A program made the position numbers and the translations under genes. Of a DNA stretch of 64,000 nt, positions 63,001 through 64,000 are shown piece by piece. Position 1 is the first letter of the stretch. Each line of letters starts with the position of its first letter. The stretch is from the NCBI GenBank assembly GCA_023333565.1, contig JAJKFH010003354.1:1-64000 (forward strand), read 5' to 3'. The notes beneath the pieces were generated by a model that worked only from the letters and a program-made list of their open reading frames with translations, was not told the origin of the DNA and did no database searches. This stretch comes from Puffinus mauretanicus. Lineage: Eukaryota > Chordata > Aves > Procellariiformes > Procellariidae.

Positions 63001-64000
63001 ATCCTTCAGGTATTTGGTGTTTGGGCCTTGTGAAGAAAACATTTCAATGAAGAAAAATAGATCAAGGGATGTTTTCAAAGTCAGCACTTCCACCAAAACC
63101 TTTCAATCTCCTGGTTCATTTTCTGTACACCGTGACCCTCTTGAATGTCATCTGCTCTTTTCCGATTGTAAAGCCTTTCTCCGCTCCTTTCCCTTGTGGA
63201 TCTCCTCTCTTCTGAGCTCTCCTTTTTTCCTTTGTGAGCCTTCCCTCCTCCTCTTCCTCCTCCTCCAGCTGCCTCATTCGGGCTGACACCTTTTGTTAGT
63301 GTTATCGGACAGATTAGAGGACTAGGATTCGTGGGGGAACTGGTGCAAATTCTTCTGGGTCAACAGGTTTGTTCCCAATGATCACGCTCTGTGATTGCTC
63401 AGTATGAGCGAGTGATCAATGTCAACTTTGTGGCTAAGCCCGAGTTTGAATTTGTGTGGGTTTAACTAGCTGAGTACTGATTTTGAAGGAAATGGGGATT
63501 TGGAAGAAAGGGAGAGAGGAATTGGTGGTTGCGTTTTTTCCCCTTTTTTCCCCAAACTTTGCGTCTCTTGGGTTTTTAATAGATGGTCTTTCTGGGCAAA
63601 ATGGGGTAAGAAAATCATTAGAATAGTCAAGGCAGATATTTGAAATTTTGGCAGGGGAGCTCTGTCAGCACCAGCTTGGCTTGTGATTCTTTCTAACTCT
63701 TCCAAGTAATTCTGCCAGTCCATCACGGATCCATCCCCATGGCTGGGAGATGCCACCAGGTTGCTTCCACCATGGTGTTTTGCTCACTGACTGCATTTCC
63801 CTCTTTCGACACTCTCCAGTGGTTGTCCGTGTGTCTTTACTGCAGGTGTTTGAATGAACATCCCTTGACCTTACACTAAAGGCCAAGAACTTGCCTGTAG
63901 ATCTTTGAATTAAATTTAAATTTTTTGAATGAAACTTTTTGATACAAGTTGAAACCAGCTCTGCTCTTCATCTGTAGTGGAATAAACATCATAAAATGTG
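57084..64000. other. Repeat-poor non-coding stretch with two splice-flanked frames
   Basis: No gene can be called. A 74-bp segment at 57905-57978 (acceptor GGCTTTGTCTTTCAG, donor GTTG/GTAAGA) and a 76-bp segment at 62893-62968 (acceptor CTAATGCATAACAG, donor TGCAG/GTACGT) each have one open frame on the plus strand. The exon pairs share compatible phases, as discussed in the findings. A pyrimidine-rich tract with CCTCCT repeats spans about 63160-63272. G runs occur at 57152-57158 and 58856-58867. No interspersed repeat was recognised. Confidence 0.5.

Noticed and set aside
1..64000. Endogenous retrovirus, CRISPR array, prophage, integron or operon
   Set aside because: No LTR pairs, primer-binding sites, direct-repeat arrays or closely packed ORFs were seen. 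The DNA is plainly vertebrate non-coding sequence.

Overview
The window is nuclear DNA from a bird. The main evidence is a set of CR1 non-LTR retrotransposon copies of the avian kind. They carry the C-terminal end of the CR1 reverse-transcriptase ORF, a CR1 3' UTR and the characteristic short octamer tail (ATTCTGTG or ATCATAGA). Older, heavily diverged CR1 and MIR-like fragments shared among amniotes lie beside them. Base composition is AT-rich, and there is no dense coding, no operon structure and no bacterial signal. The species cannot be named from what is visible.

No complete protein-coding gene, tRNA, rRNA or CRISPR array is visible. The window reads as either a gene desert or the inside of one or more very long introns. 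The best hint of a host gene is a possible 97-bp internal exon at 36081-36177 (+), flanked by strong splice sites. A weaker 196-bp candidate lies at 46530-46725 (+). Neither is recognised as a known family, and both could be chance.

Layout. 1-812: young CR1 on the plus strand, cut by the window edge and carrying two single-base frameshifts. 3393-3525: MIR-like SINE on the minus strand. 5.6-18.5 kb: the repeat-rich part, with ancient CR1 fragments at 5598-5850 (-), 10640-10815 (-), 12042-12310 (-), 12860-13313 (+) and 17795-18455 (+). 18.5-32.3 kb: mostly unique sequence with a 19-base poly-C tract and a MIR-like fragment near 26.8 kb. 32318-32994: second young CR1 (-), same 3' UTR type as the first but inverted. 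33-43 kb: unique sequence with the candidate exon. 42962-43505: CR1 of another subfamily (-). 43.5-64 kb: 20 kb in which I recognise no interspersed repeat, only short simple tracts, small inverted repeats and unproven splice-flanked frames.

There is no pathway to describe. The CR1 copies are dead on arrival: 5'-truncated and frameshifted. The most useful leads are the candidate exons, the repeat-poor right-hand 20 kb, the inverted pair of same-type CR1 copies 31.5 kb apart, and two neat short hairpins.
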